Below, in pieces: positions 8,623-18,320 of a stretch of DNA of 64,000 bases (positions are counted from its first letter, which is position 1; the number at the start of each line of letters is the position of its first letter). This stretch comes from UBA3206 sp963623875 (GTDB lineage Bacteria > Bacillota_I > Bacilli_A > Acholeplasmatales > Anaeroplasmataceae), in contig CAVFNL010000037.1 of the NCBI GenBank assembly GCA_963623875.1, positions 15,338-79,337 of the forward strand, given 5' to 3'. The position numbers and the translations under genes are program-made. Below the pieces are notes generated by a model. It saw nothing but the letters and a program-made list of their open reading frames with translations. It was not told the origin of the DNA and searched no databases.

Positions 8623-10254
8623 TTAAAATGTGAATAGAACAAAATTTAGAGATGTTTTTAATTCAGCATCAGAATATAATGTTAAATTAGCATATAACTT
8701 AAGACTTGTATCACATCTTGTAAAATTAAATGTTAGGTTTTCATTACTTGAATAGAATGTAGTACTTATATCTCCAGCTAATGATTTAACATCATATCTA
8801 TAATTATCACCAGATTTTGTTACAATTATATCTAAATTGTAGAGAGTATTAGCTTCATAGTATTTACCACTATATTCAACCAAGTTATTATTAACTAGAC
8901 CAAAACACTTTTCATTTATTTTATCATATATAGCATATCTCTTTGTAGTATATGAACCAGTAGTTATTACATTACCATTTAAATCATATATAGCAGTTGA
9001 TGAAATAAATGCATTTTGATAACTAGTATATGCTGCATTATCAATATAATTTAATTTAGAATCAAATAATTTATTATTAATACTATAAATATCATCATTA
9101 ACTTTAACTACCTTTGAATAGTCTTCATTAATAAGTGTTTTATATAAAATATCTGAACTATTATTTAAGAAATAAGTTCTAGTCTTATTATCTAATAATT
9201 TATTACCATCAATTTCATATCCTGTAAGTACTAAATAGTTTTCGCTAGCAGCTACTTGGCTTGCGAATTTGAACTTAGTCTTAATTTCAGTCGCATCTTT
9301 TTTACCATCTAATGTAGTACAATAAGTTTTAAGTAAATGCTTATTACCACTTGCATCATAGTAAGTAAAATCACTTTCTTCATTCTTTTCTGCAATTATT
9401 GTATCTTCTTGCCAAATAAATGTTGAAACATTAGAATAAGCATTTTTATTGATAGATACAGATGTTAAATCTTTACCTTTTTCATTTTTATGATAAAGTA
9501 CTACAGAATCTCCTGCTTCTACATACTTAACATATTGATTTATCTCTTCTAGATAAGTATAACCATTGTACTTATATACTTTTTCATAATCAATATCTTC
9601 TTCTATATCACCAGTAACAACATGATTTGTCTTAGTTGGTGTAATTTTAATTTCATCTTCTTTTTTTGAAAGGTCTGTTGAAGTACTTACATATCCATTA
9701 CTATCGCTTATAGTAATTTCATAATTATTATATGAAATTGTTGGTGAATAATATGTTTGTCCATATGAACAAGAATAATATGTTAAATCAAAATCATATT
9801 TTTCATTATCATTAACTATATGTCCATAAATAGTATTTTTAGATATTGTATATGTGAATATTCCTTCAGTATATCTACTACCAGAATCCACTCTTGTATA
9901 TACTGAATAATCATCAACCTTTCCATAAGCTAATACATTAGTGACATCACAAACTTTTGTATTATCAGTATATCTATAAATGTATTTATTAGATTCATTA
10001 TCAAATTCGAAATAGAAATTATTAATATTTTTTGTATTAGAATATTGTGTAGAAGTTTTTGCTAAATTATTAGTTACTTCATATTCATCGTTTTCTTGTG
10101 ATAATTCATCTAAAACTTTTGAAATAGTTTTATTACTACCTATTTTGTATGAATTATCTACTGACTTAGATTCCTTGTCTTTGCATGAAACCACAAGCAC
10201 GCATGAGCTTACTGCCACAAAGGCAGTCATTATTTTTATAAATTTATTTTTCAT
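8623..10254 (-). CDS. Lipoprotein of unknown function (paralogue of 10299-11972)
   Basis: 543 aa. Lipoprotein signal peptide: basic MKNKFIK start, hydrophobic core, lipobox VVSC with Cys24, then KDKES. The rest is polar, rich in Asn, Tyr, Thr and Asp, and appears mostly beta-structured, consistent with a surface protein of a low-GC Gram-positive. It shares with its neighbour the post-lipobox block VDNSYKIGSNKTISKVLDEL, the block YHKNEKGKDL, the motif WQEDTIIAEKN, and a C-terminal hydrophobic strand. The ATG has AAGGGAG upstream. It lies 44 bp downstream of its paralogue and shares its terminator, so the two are probably co-transcribed. Family not recognised. Confidence 0.75.
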   Translation of the reverse strand: MKNKFIKIMTAFVAVSSCVLVVSCKDKESKSVDNSYKIGSNKTISKVLDELSQENDEYEVTNNLAKTSTQYSNTKNINNFYFEFDNESNKYIYRYTDNTKVCDVTNVLAYGKVDDYSVYTRVDSGSRYTEGIFTYTISKNTIYGHIVNDNEKYDFDLTYYSCSYGQTYYSPTISYNNYEITISDSNGYVSTSTDLSKKEDEIKITPTKTNHVVTGDIEEDIDYEKVYKYNGYTYLEEINQYVKYVEAGDSVVLYHKNEKGKDLTSVSINKNAYSNVSTFIWQEDTIIAEKNEESDFTYYDASGNKHLLKTYCTTLDGKKDATEIKTKFKFASQVAASENYLVLTGYEIDGNKLLDNKTRTYFLNNSSDILYKTLINEDYSKVVKVNDDIYSINNKLFDSKLNYIDNAAYTSYQNAFISSTAIYDLNGNVITTGSYTTKRYAIYDKINEKCFGLVNNNLVEYSGKYYEANTLYNLDIIVTKSGDNYRYDVKSLAGDISTTFYSSNENLTFNFTRCDTSLKLYANLTLYSDAELKTSLNFVLFTF

Positions 10255-10298
10255 GGTATCAATCTCCCTTATATTTTATTATTATAACAATTCATAAA

Positions 10299-11972
10299 CT
10301 AAATATTGAATAAGATAAATCCTATTTTATTCTCTTTTGCTTGATCAGCATAAATTGTTTTATTTGCTGTAAGTCTTACAAATGAAGAATATTCATCAAA
10401 ACTGAATGTTAATTCGTCTTCAGCATAGAAAGTTGTACTTACTTTGCCATCCATCGAATTTATAACATATTTATAAATATCATTTGATTCAGTCACTGTT
10501 ATATCTAAATTATAGCGTAGATTGTTATCTAAATAATCACCTTTAAATTCAACTAATTTTTGATCAATTATAGAATAATATTTATCATTTCTTGTTGAAT
10601 ATATTGCATTATTTTTAATACTATATTCATCAGCGCTTGCAATTACATTACCAGCAATATCATAAACTGTATTAGACGCAACAAATGCATTTAAAACATT
10701 TGAATATGTAACTGAATCAATATAATTCAAACTAGAATCAAACAGCATATTTCCAATCAAGTATGTATTATCACTTACTTTTATTGTCTTAGAATAATCT
10801 AAATTAAGGCTTGTTGTGTAAACTACTTTTCCACTATTATTTAAGAAATAAGTTTTTAAATTCTTATTTAAAATCTCTTCGTCATCATCAACTTCATAGC
10901 CTTGTAATGCAAAATAATTATCTGATAATCCCTTATAAGTCGTAAATATAATTTCTGTTTCTATTTCTTTAAAACTTGTACCATCAGCTAAATTAGAATA
11001 ATAAGTTTTAACTAAATGTTTTTGACCATTTCCATCAAAATATGTAAAGTCTGTATCATTCTTTTCTGCAATTATTGTATCTTCTTGCCAAATATATAAT
11101 GTCTTATTTGTCCATGCTTTTTTGTTATATGTTATAGCAGGTAGATCTTTACCTTTTTCATTTTTATGATAAACAATGTTGTAATCACCATAATTAACTA
11201 ATTTAGTATATTGCTTAGTATCTTCATCATATGTATATCCTGCATATTTATAGATTTTATCATAATCAACATCTTCATCTTCGTCTTCACTATTTGTATT
11301 TGTTATCTCTTTACTAATTTGCATACGACTTGATGAACTCATATTTTCATCAAATGACATTACATGATCTAAAGAACTAGGAATATCAATATATATATTT
11401 TTATTTGCGTAAAACATTTTAATACTAGATGAATTTACATTTGAATTTGTTGAATAAAAATCTAGTTCGAAATCAAATACTCCATCACTTACTATATGCC
11501 CATAAATAGTGGTTTTATAAATTGTAGGATTAGAAACATAGTGGAAATCTACAATTATAGATCCATTATATTTCTTATCAGTTGCTTTAGTTACTAATGC
11601 ATATGAATTACCATAAGTATCTGTTGTAGAACCAAAATTTGCATCAGTTGTATCAATATTCATTAAATCAGAAAATTTATAATAATTAACCCCATCAGAA
11701 GTAGTTTGTTTATAACTAGCGCCATTAACTACTTCATAATTAGAATATTGTTTAACCGAACTAAATTCTCTAAAATCAGCACTTTCTAATTGATTTTCAT
11801 TTGCTTTGTAATTTTTAGAAGAAATTTCTTCTAAAATTTTTGACATTGTTTTGTTATCTCCAACCTTATACGAATTGTCCACATAAGAAGATTTATTATC
11901 CTTACATGAGTTAAGCGCAACACATCCGCATAATGCTACGGAAACACACATTAATTTTAAAATTTTTTTCAT
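10299..11972 (-). CDS. Lipoprotein of unknown function (paralogue of 8623-10254)
   Basis: 557 aa, lipobox ALNSC with Cys23 after a hydrophobic core. ATG at 11972 is preceded by GAGGAG at good spacing; the in-frame TTG at 11987 lies within that RBS and is not used. It aligns along its whole length with the next gene: VDNSYKVGDNKTMSKILEEI, KIYKYAGYTYDEDTKQY (KVYKYNGYTYLEEINQY in the partner), YHKNEKGKDLP and WQEDTIIAEKN. Repeated short strands with Asp/Asn-Gly turns suggest a beta-propeller or similar repeat fold, but this is only inference. No catalytic motif seen. Confidence 0.75.
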   Translation of the reverse strand: MKKILKLMCVSVALCGCVALNSCKDNKSSYVDNSYKVGDNKTMSKILEEISSKNYKANENQLESADFREFSSVKQYSNYEVVNGASYKQTTSDGVNYYKFSDLMNIDTTDANFGSTTDTYGNSYALVTKATDKKYNGSIIVDFHYVSNPTIYKTTIYGHIVSDGVFDFELDFYSTNSNVNSSSIKMFYANKNIYIDIPSSLDHVMSFDENMSSSSRMQISKEITNTNSEDEDEDVDYDKIYKYAGYTYDEDTKQYTKLVNYGDYNIVYHKNEKGKDLPAITYNKKAWTNKTLYIWQEDTIIAEKNDTDFTYFDGNGQKHLVKTYYSNLADGTSFKEIETEIIFTTYKGLSDNYFALQGYEVDDDEEILNKNLKTYFLNNSGKVVYTTSLNLDYSKTIKVSDNTYLIGNMLFDSSLNYIDSVTYSNVLNAFVASNTVYDIAGNVIASADEYSIKNNAIYSTRNDKYYSIIDQKLVEFKGDYLDNNLRYNLDITVTESNDIYKYVINSMDGKVSTTFYAEDELTFSFDEYSSFVRLTANKTIYADQAKENKIGFILFNI

Positions 11973-12114
11973 ATTATCACTCCTCAACTATATTTTACCA
12001 TAAATAGGGGGGAAAAGCAAATTAATATAACGGAATAAGGCTTTATTAACGCACTAAATGCTTTATATGTAATACATTTATATTCGTATAATAACATTTC
12101 TTGCCCTATAGTTT

Positions 12115-12149
12115 TTATAAAAAAGATTGATGTATAAAAACATCAATCC
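12115..12149 (-). terminator. Intrinsic terminator of the proBA-gpmI operon
   Basis: Minus-strand GATTGATG / CATCAATC hairpin (12125-12148) followed by TTTTTTATAA. Confidence 0.75.
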
Positions 12150-12168
12150 TTAAATAGATAATATTATT

Positions 12169-13704
12169 TTACTTGATAATTAATGACTTAGATGTCATTT
12201 CTTTTGGTGATTCAAGTTCTAATAGATCTAGTAATGTAGGCGCAATATCAGATAATATTCCACCATCTCTTAATTTAACGCTCTTATCAGTTATGATAAG
12301 TGGCACTGGATTTGTTGTGTGAGCTGTGAATGGTTCACCTTTTTCATCAAGCATCTTCTCAGCATTTCCGTGGTCAGCTGTAATTAAGGCTACTCCTCCT
12401 ACTTTTTCAAGTAAACTTACAATTTTTCCAACACATTCATCTACAACTTCTACTGCTTTTACAGCCGCAGGAATAACACCTGTATGTCCTACCATGTCAC
12501 AGTTGGCAAAATTTAAAACGATTGTATCATATGATTCAGATTTAATCGCATCACAAACTTTATCACATACTTCATATGCGCTCATTTCAGGTTGTAGGTC
12601 ATAAGTTGCGACCTTTGGTGAATTTACCAATATACGATCCGCACCTTCAATTTCTTTATCAACTCCACCATCAAAGAAGAATGTAACATGAGCATATTTT
12701 TCAGTTTCAGCAATACGAAGTTGCGTATATCCAGCATTTGAAACGATATCTCCATAAAGGTTATTTAATTCAACTGGTTCAAATGCTACAAGACCTTTAA
12801 CTGAATCAGCATAATGCATCATAGATACAAAGAATGTTTGCTTAGGTCCATTTGTAATATCAAGTTTAGGATCTGTTCCATTCTTTAACATGTTTTGTGT
12901 TTTTCCAGGGTTAGAAAGAGCTGTTGCGATTTGGATTGCTCTATCTGGTCTATAATTTGCAAATATTACAGAATCTCCATCTTCAATAATTCCATTAGTA
13001 TCAACTACAAATGGTACTACGAATTCATCAAGTTTTCCTCTCTTATAAGAAGTTTTAATTCCCTCTACTGCATCATTAAACTTTTCACCGATTCCTTGAG
13101 TCATCGCATCATATGATAATTGAATACGTGTCCAGTTCTTGTCACGATCCATTCCATAATAACGTCCTGATACAGAAGCTACACTAATATTTTTTTGTTC
13201 AAGAACTGAAGACATGAAATCAGCTCCTGAATTTGGCGCTGTATCACGTCCATCAAGGAATGCATGGAAATATACTTTATCAAGTCCATTGTCTTCACAA
13301 ACCTTAGCGATTGCTTTAATATGTTCTGTATGTGAATGTACTCCACCTGTTGAACAAAGTCCTAAAATGTGTAATTTCTTATTATTGTTTTTAGCATTCT
13401 CAATTGCTTTTAAGATTGCGGCATTTTTTGCAAAATCACCATTCTTAATAGCTACATTAATTCTTGTAAGAGATTGGTATACAATACGTCCTGCTCCTAT
13501 ATTCATATGTCCTACTTCACTATTACCCATTTGTCCCTCAGGAAGTCCTACAGCTTCTCCTGAAGCTTCAATAATAGTATTAGGATATTCATTCATAATT
13601 CTATCTAAATTTGGCTTTTTTGCTAATGCAACAGCATTACCTTTAGATGGGGATGCAATTCCATAACCATCCATTATTATTAACATTACTGGTTTCTTTT
13701 TCAT
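12169..13704 (-). CDS. gpmI: 2,3-bisphosphoglycerate-independent phosphoglycerate mutase
   Basis: 511 aa, the normal length for GpmI. Alkaline-phosphatase-superfamily metal sites are clear: the N-terminal MDGYG, the phosphoserine nucleophile motif MGNSEVGH, HSHTEH, FLDGRDT, NFANCDMVGHTG and ITADHGNAE. It interconverts 3- and 2-phosphoglycerate in glycolysis using Mn2+ and a phosphoserine intermediate. It lies seven bases after proA and is the last gene before a terminator, an unusual place, since gpmI normally follows pgk and tpiA. Confidence 0.97.
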   Translation of the reverse strand: MKKKPVMLIIMDGYGIASPSKGNAVALAKKPNLDRIMNEYPNTIIEASGEAVGLPEGQMGNSEVGHMNIGAGRIVYQSLTRINVAIKNGDFAKNAAILKAIENAKNNNKKLHILGLCSTGGVHSHTEHIKAIAKVCEDNGLDKVYFHAFLDGRDTAPNSGADFMSSVLEQKNISVASVSGRYYGMDRDKNWTRIQLSYDAMTQGIGEKFNDAVEGIKTSYKRGKLDEFVVPFVVDTNGIIEDGDSVIFANYRPDRAIQIATALSNPGKTQNMLKNGTDPKLDITNGPKQTFFVSMMHYADSVKGLVAFEPVELNNLYGDIVSNAGYTQLRIAETEKYAHVTFFFDGGVDKEIEGADRILVNSPKVATYDLQPEMSAYEVCDKVCDAIKSESYDTIVLNFANCDMVGHTGVIPAAVKAVEVVDECVGKIVSLLEKVGGVALITADHGNAEKMLDEKGEPFTAHTTNPVPLIITDKSVKLRDGGILSDIAPTLLDLLELESPKEMTSKSLIIK

Positions 13705-13711
13705 AATTATC

Positions 13712-14938
13712 TCACTTTCTTATTTGTCCATTTCCAAATATTTCGTATTTATATGTCATCATTTCTTTAAGTCCCATAGGACCTCTTGCATGAAGTTTTC
13801 CTGTTGATATACCAAGTTCTGCTCCAAATCCGAAACAACCACCATCACTAAATCTAGATGAAGCGTTTTGATATACGCATGCCGCATCCACATATTGCAT
13901 AAATTTCTTTGCATTAGATGCATTATTTGTAACAATCACTTCACTATGTTTAGTTCCATATTTATTAATATGCGAGATTGCTTCTTCTAAAGAATCTACT
14001 ACATGCATATTAATATCTAAATCATTAAATTCAATGTCATATGATTTAACATCGTCTGATATTAAATATTCTTTTACAAGCTCATCTGCATGTACATGCA
14101 CCATTTTATCAAAATTTGCATCTTTTAGCAATTTCAATAATTCTTTGTAACATTTTTTGTTAATCAACACTGATTCAGTCGCATTACATACAGCAGGATT
14201 AGACATCTTACCATTAATTATAATATCTACTGCCATATTCAAATTTGCATCAGAATCAACATAAACATGACATACTCCAGCTCCTGTTTCAATAACAGGA
14301 ATTAAAGATGTATTTACTACATGATTTATAAGTTTTCTACTTCCTCTTGGAACACATAAATCTATTTTATCTTTCATCATTAAAATTTTTTCAACATCGT
14401 CGTGTGTAGTGTTTTCAAGCAGGCAAACACTATCTTCTGGAATATATTCTTTTATAGCACATCTTATAGTATCTACTATTGCTTTATTAGTTCTAGAAGC
14501 TTCACTTCCACCTCTTAGAATACAAACATTTGCAGTTTTTATTGCTAAAGACGCAATATCAACACACACATTAGGCCTAGATTCAAAAATCGTAAGAATA
14601 ACACCAAATGGTTGCGATATTTTTTTAATTACTAAGCCATTAGGTCTTTTAATCTCTTCTAGCACATTATTAGTAGGATCGGGAAGTTTCGATACAGTTA
14701 TTATATCATTAGCTATTGATATTAACTTACTCTCTGTAAGAGTTAGTCTTTTCTTCATTACATCTGATATATTAAAAGTATTTTTTATATCTTCCCTATT
14801 TTGTTCTAATATATAATCCTTATTTGAAATTAAAGCCTTGCTCATAGCTTCCATCGCAAGAACTCTTTCTTCCGCCGTTTTAGAAGCTAAAGATAATTTT
14901 ACATTAACCGCTTTATCTATAACATCAATATAAGACAT
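13712..14938 (-). CDS. proA: Gamma-glutamyl phosphate reductase
   Basis: 408 aa aldehyde-dehydrogenase-fold enzyme, full length. Recognisable blocks are FGVILTIFESRPNV, NVCILRGGSEA, the catalytic cysteine in NPAVCNATESVLIN, and the C-terminal ARGPMGLKEMMTYKYE. It reduces gamma-glutamyl phosphate with NADPH to glutamate semialdehyde, step two of proline synthesis. Four bases separate it from proB. Confidence 0.97.
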   Translation of the reverse strand: MSYIDVIDKAVNVKLSLASKTAEERVLAMEAMSKALISNKDYILEQNREDIKNTFNISDVMKKRLTLTESKLISIANDIITVSKLPDPTNNVLEEIKRPNGLVIKKISQPFGVILTIFESRPNVCVDIASLAIKTANVCILRGGSEASRTNKAIVDTIRCAIKEYIPEDSVCLLENTTHDDVEKILMMKDKIDLCVPRGSRKLINHVVNTSLIPVIETGAGVCHVYVDSDANLNMAVDIIINGKMSNPAVCNATESVLINKKCYKELLKLLKDANFDKMVHVHADELVKEYLISDDVKSYDIEFNDLDINMHVVDSLEEAISHINKYGTKHSEVIVTNNASNAKKFMQYVDAACVYQNASSRFSDGGCFGFGAELGISTGKLHARGPMGLKEMMTYKYEIFGNGQIRK

Positions 14939-14942
14939 ATAA

Positions 14943-16031
14943 TCACTCCTCTATTAATACAATATTATTCGCATGAATTACTACATCCTTAGTACTATGC
15001 TGAAGTATTTCTTTAATTTCAGTTGAATTATGCCCTTTAATCTTTAAAATATCATAATCCCTAAAATTAGATATTCCTTTTGCAATAACATTCTTATTAT
15101 TAATGATATTAATTACATCGCCTTCTAAAATCTCGCCATCAATGCCTATGATACCTTTTGCAAGCAAGCTTTTTCTACCTAATATAGCTTTAGCACAACC
15201 ATCATCTACAATAATGCTTGCGGTAGGTCTTGTTTTAAATAAAATCCACTGATTACGAGCATTAACACTTTTGTTTTTAACAAAAAGTGTTCCACTATAT
15301 TTTTCCTTATCAAAAGCATTATGAATGTTTTTAATATCATTTGCATTTTGAATAATCATATCAACACCTGACGTAGTCGCAATTATTGCGGCGCTTATTT
15401 TTGTCTGCATTCCGCCTGTTCCTACCTCGCTTGATGAAGGATGAGCCATCGCTTTAATTTCTGGTGTAATTTTATCTACTTTTTTAATAAGTTTAGCCGT
15501 TGATACAAGTTTAGGGTTATCCGTATAAAGACCATCGATATCAGATAGTAATATTAGCATATCTGCAGATGCCATTGGCGCAATTAAGGCACTAAGTGTG
15601 TCATTATCACCAACTTTTATTTCCTCTGTTTGAAGTGCGTCATTTTCATTAATTATAGGGACAATTTCATGTTCTATTAAAGTATTTAAGGTATTCTCTA
15701 AATTAAGCATCCTACTTCTATTTTCAAAGTCATCATGGTTAACAAGAATTTGTGCACATTTAAGATCATATTTAAGCATAGCCTTCGAATAGCCTTCCAT
15801 TAAAATCGCTTGTCCATGAGCTGCACAAGCTTGTTTTAATTTCATGTCTTTTGGTTTAACACCAATAGAATATGCACCAAGCGCAATAGATCCTGATGTT
15901 ACAATACATACTTTAACATTCATTGAATCTAAAAGCTTAATTTCTTTAATCAAGGAATCTAATCTATCATCATCAAGTTTTCCATTTGATACAAGAGATG
16001 AGGAACCTATTTTAATAACTAGCCTTTTCAT
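14943..16031 (-). CDS. proB: Glutamate 5-kinase with C-terminal PUA domain
   Basis: 362 aa. Amino-acid-kinase domain (about 1-255) with KIGSSSLV, ITSGSIALG-type TSGSIALGAYSIG, NENDAL, VGDNDTLSALIA and GTGGMQTKI; then a PUA domain (about 275-355). It phosphorylates glutamate, the first step of proline synthesis. Its ATG overlaps the stop of the upstream gene by ATGA, so translation is coupled. No proC is in the window. Confidence 0.97.
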   Translation of the reverse strand: MKRLVIKIGSSSLVSNGKLDDDRLDSLIKEIKLLDSMNVKVCIVTSGSIALGAYSIGVKPKDMKLKQACAAHGQAILMEGYSKAMLKYDLKCAQILVNHDDFENRSRMLNLENTLNTLIEHEIVPIINENDALQTEEIKVGDNDTLSALIAPMASADMLILLSDIDGLYTDNPKLVSTAKLIKKVDKITPEIKAMAHPSSSEVGTGGMQTKISAAIIATTSGVDMIIQNANDIKNIHNAFDKEKYSGTLFVKNKSVNARNQWILFKTRPTASIIVDDGCAKAILGRKSLLAKGIIGIDGEILEGDVINIINNKNVIAKGISNFRDYDILKIKGHNSTEIKEILQHSTKDVVIHANNIVLIEE

Positions 16032-16963
16032 TGTTTGAGTTCCTCAATTCTTGAGAACTTTTTCAAATTATAAAAATTAATACAAGATACAACACCTATC
16101 CATTTAATTTGAGCAGTTGCGCCTTCCGCAATTTCATTACTCCAGTCAAACGGAGCTTCCCAAAGCCCATGGGGTTTTATTGATGTAATTAAATAATCCA
16201 AATTATCATCGATTAATTTATCATAAACTAAATTATTTGTGTACCTTTCAAAGATATCTAATGGTAATAATACAACATTTGAAAATTTATCTTTATCTTT
16301 TTCCATCATTTCATAGGCCGTACTATAAAGTTTATCTTTAATATTCTCTATTTTTTCAGGGAATAAATTATTCTTATATAATCCTTCATATAAAACTTTA
16401 TATGATTTTATTTCTTCAACAGTAAAGCTTGTTTTTAGAAGGAATTTATTTACTACATCCCTTGCTTTAGCATAAGCTTTTTTAAAATATACATTCTCAG
16501 GTGATGTAAGCATTAAAGTGTAACCTAAAATAGCTGGTGTAGGCGCATCTCCAAATCTTTTAATATTTACATCATTGTATTTATACCACGATGCACAAAT
16601 TGCGTCATTATTAGAGGGGATTAATGCATCCCACTTATCTAATCTATTGTATAAATAATTAAATAACTTTTTAAATGATTTATTTAATAATTCATCATCA
16701 CAAATATTATTAAATACCATAGACGAAATTCTCATAGCTTCAAGACATTCAACAAGATTTGAATCCTTGTTGTAATTATCAACTTCAAGTGCATGCGCAA
16801 ACCCACCATCACTATTTTGAAAACCTGTAAGTGCAGTAGCTAAAAAACTCTTCGGGAAATTATTATCATTTATGACATTAAAAAGGGCCACATCAATATC
16901 ACGAGCCTTGTTATACATTTGGTTTATCATTGTACTATAAGCATTTTTTGAAAGTTTAAGCAT
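16028..16963 (-). CDS. Alpha/alpha-toroid (prenyltransferase/squalene-cyclase-like) protein, unknown role
   Basis: 311 aa, helical. It contains LTGFQNSDGGFAHALEVD, the QxxDGGF turn found in terpenoid-cyclase / prenyltransferase alpha-alpha barrel repeats, and a second turn-like WEAPFDWSN near the C-terminus. No signal peptide, DDxD or QW-repeat series is seen, so it is probably not a terpene cyclase; similar proteins in Firmicutes are hypothetical. First gene of the operon, with AAGGATG RBS before ATG 16963, and translationally coupled to proB. Confidence 0.7.
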   Translation of the reverse strand: MLKLSKNAYSTMINQMYNKARDIDVALFNVINDNNFPKSFLATALTGFQNSDGGFAHALEVDNYNKDSNLVECLEAMRISSMVFNNICDDELLNKSFKKLFNYLYNRLDKWDALIPSNNDAICASWYKYNDVNIKRFGDAPTPAILGYTLMLTSPENVYFKKAYAKARDVVNKFLLKTSFTVEEIKSYKVLYEGLYKNNLFPEKIENIKDKLYSTAYEMMEKDKDKFSNVVLLPLDIFERYTNNLVYDKLIDDNLDYLITSIKPHGLWEAPFDWSNEIAEGATAQIKWIGVVSCINFYNLKKFSRIEELKQ

Positions 16964-17097
16964 AAAAACACATCCTTAAAAGTATTCTACAACATTTCAA
17001 TACTACTTTCTAGTCTTTTTATAAGACTAATTTTTAAATTAAATCTTTTAAAAACAAAATCATTTTAATATAATAAATTATATAGGAGGTCTTAATT

Positions 17098-17811
17098 GTG
17101 CCGCTATTATTAACATCATACAAATTTGTGTCTGATATTTTAAATCTTTTAGATAAAAACTATGAAACATCTAAGCGTAAAACAATGCCAAGAGGTGACA
17201 TTATGTTTAAAACTACAAAATGTTTTATGTATTCTAATATTTTAAACATTTTAAGCATTAATGATAAATATAATATATCTAAAAGATTATTAAATTCGCT
17301 CGATGAACTAGAGACTAAAACATTAAATTATATTAAAAGTGAAAAATATGATAAAAGTATCATATTAATGTCTATTTCATTAATATCTATTAAACAATTA
17401 TATGAATCAATCACTAAAACATTTACGACTTATTCACAAGAAGATTTAAGAGATATTGATTATCTTTTTGCTAAAAAAAACAATATTAATCCATATACCA
17501 TTACTAAAGAATTCGATACATCATTTATTGCTGATTTTAAAGAATTAGATTTTATTTCATTTGTTGTAAATTTGGAAATTAAATTTCCACTTGCGAATAA
17601 AATATTTGAAACTAATTTAAAAAAACTTAATAAAATATTGTCATATAATAAATTAGAGCGACTGTTCAATAAAAAATATAGTGATTACTATTACGATCTT
17701 TTTGATGGTAAAAACGTAAACATCATGAAATTTCAATCATTTTATGATGAAACATTAGATAAAACATACAATGTTATAACAAAATATTTAAATTATATAT
17801 ATTTAAAATAG
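17098..17811 (+). CDS. Hypothetical cytoplasmic protein
   Basis: 237 aa, Lys/Asn/Ile-rich and predicted mostly alpha-helical, without signal peptide or membrane helix. Start is GTG, set by AGGAGG eight bases upstream; a TATAAT box at 17069-17074 fits a short leader. The N-terminal block MPLLLTSYKFVSDIL and TMPRGDIMFKTTKCFM are the most patterned segments. I do not recognise the family. It is one of the few plus-strand genes and stands alone between minus-strand units. Confidence 0.65.
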   Translation: MPLLLTSYKFVSDILNLLDKNYETSKRKTMPRGDIMFKTTKCFMYSNILNILSINDKYNISKRLLNSLDELETKTLNYIKSEKYDKSIILMSISLISIKQLYESITKTFTTYSQEDLRDIDYLFAKKNNINPYTITKEFDTSFIADFKELDFISFVVNLEIKFPLANKIFETNLKKLNKILSYNKLERLFNKKYSDYYYDLFDGKNVNIMKFQSFYDETLDKTYNVITKYLNYIYLK

Positions 17812-17850
17812 GGGTTCAGTTTACAGTTTATATTTGGACTCCTATTTATT
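17804..17850 (+). terminator. Intrinsic terminator of the 17098-17811 gene
   Basis: Imperfect AAATAGG / CCTATTT stem spanning the stop codon region, followed by ATTTTTTT. Confidence 0.5.
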
Positions 17851-17922
17851 TTTTTAATTCAATATTTGATGTATGTTTTAAACTCTTTCTAAACAATATT
17901 TTTTTATTTTATCAATGAAAAT

Positions 17923-17947
17923 GCCCTATAACCATTAGTCATAGGGC
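17923..17947. terminator. Hairpin, possible terminator of the decayed gene 17987-18320
   Basis: GCCCTAT (17923-17929) pairs with ATAGGGC (17941-17947). The minus-strand side is followed by a broken T-rich stretch, so termination is plausible but weak. Confidence 0.4.
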
Positions 17948-17986
17948 TTTCATTATTCACTTTTTGTTTCATCATTTGAAATCTTT

Positions 17987-18320
17987 TCATTTTTCTTTTG
18001 TTTTATAACATATGATAATTATACCATTTAAAAGACTTAGTAATGTAATTATTAATATTAAAACTCCAAATGGTAAATTTAATGTTTTTTATATTACACC
18101 CCATTTTATTTTTGATTTATCTTTTTTTTCTTTAATTTCTTTAGATGGTGCTATAACATCATCTACATTTTTTAATTCTTCAACTTCTAATCTCATAGAA
18201 TTGCCATCATTATCTAAGGATTCTTCTATTCTACTTATATTTGTATCAAAGAACTTTTGTTCTTCTTTTAAATTTTCAAAAGAAACATCATCTAAAGACA
18301 GAATAATAAAAGTTTTATTT
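17987..18320 (-). pseudogene. Small membrane-anchored protein gene with internal stop
   Basis: One minus-strand frame reads about 85 codons of acidic, coiled-coil-like sequence (SFENLKEEQKFF, RLEVEELKNVDD, then EIKEKKDKSK), hits TAA after KIKWGVI, and continues in the same frame with a clear membrane helix LPFGVLILIITLLSLLNG and a basic tail KTKEK before TGA. A single base change at the TAA would restore a protein of about 110 residues with one C-terminal helix. No start codon is visible upstream of the acidic part, which overlaps the end of the phosphatase gene, so the 5' end may be lost as well. Family unknown. Confidence 0.5.
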
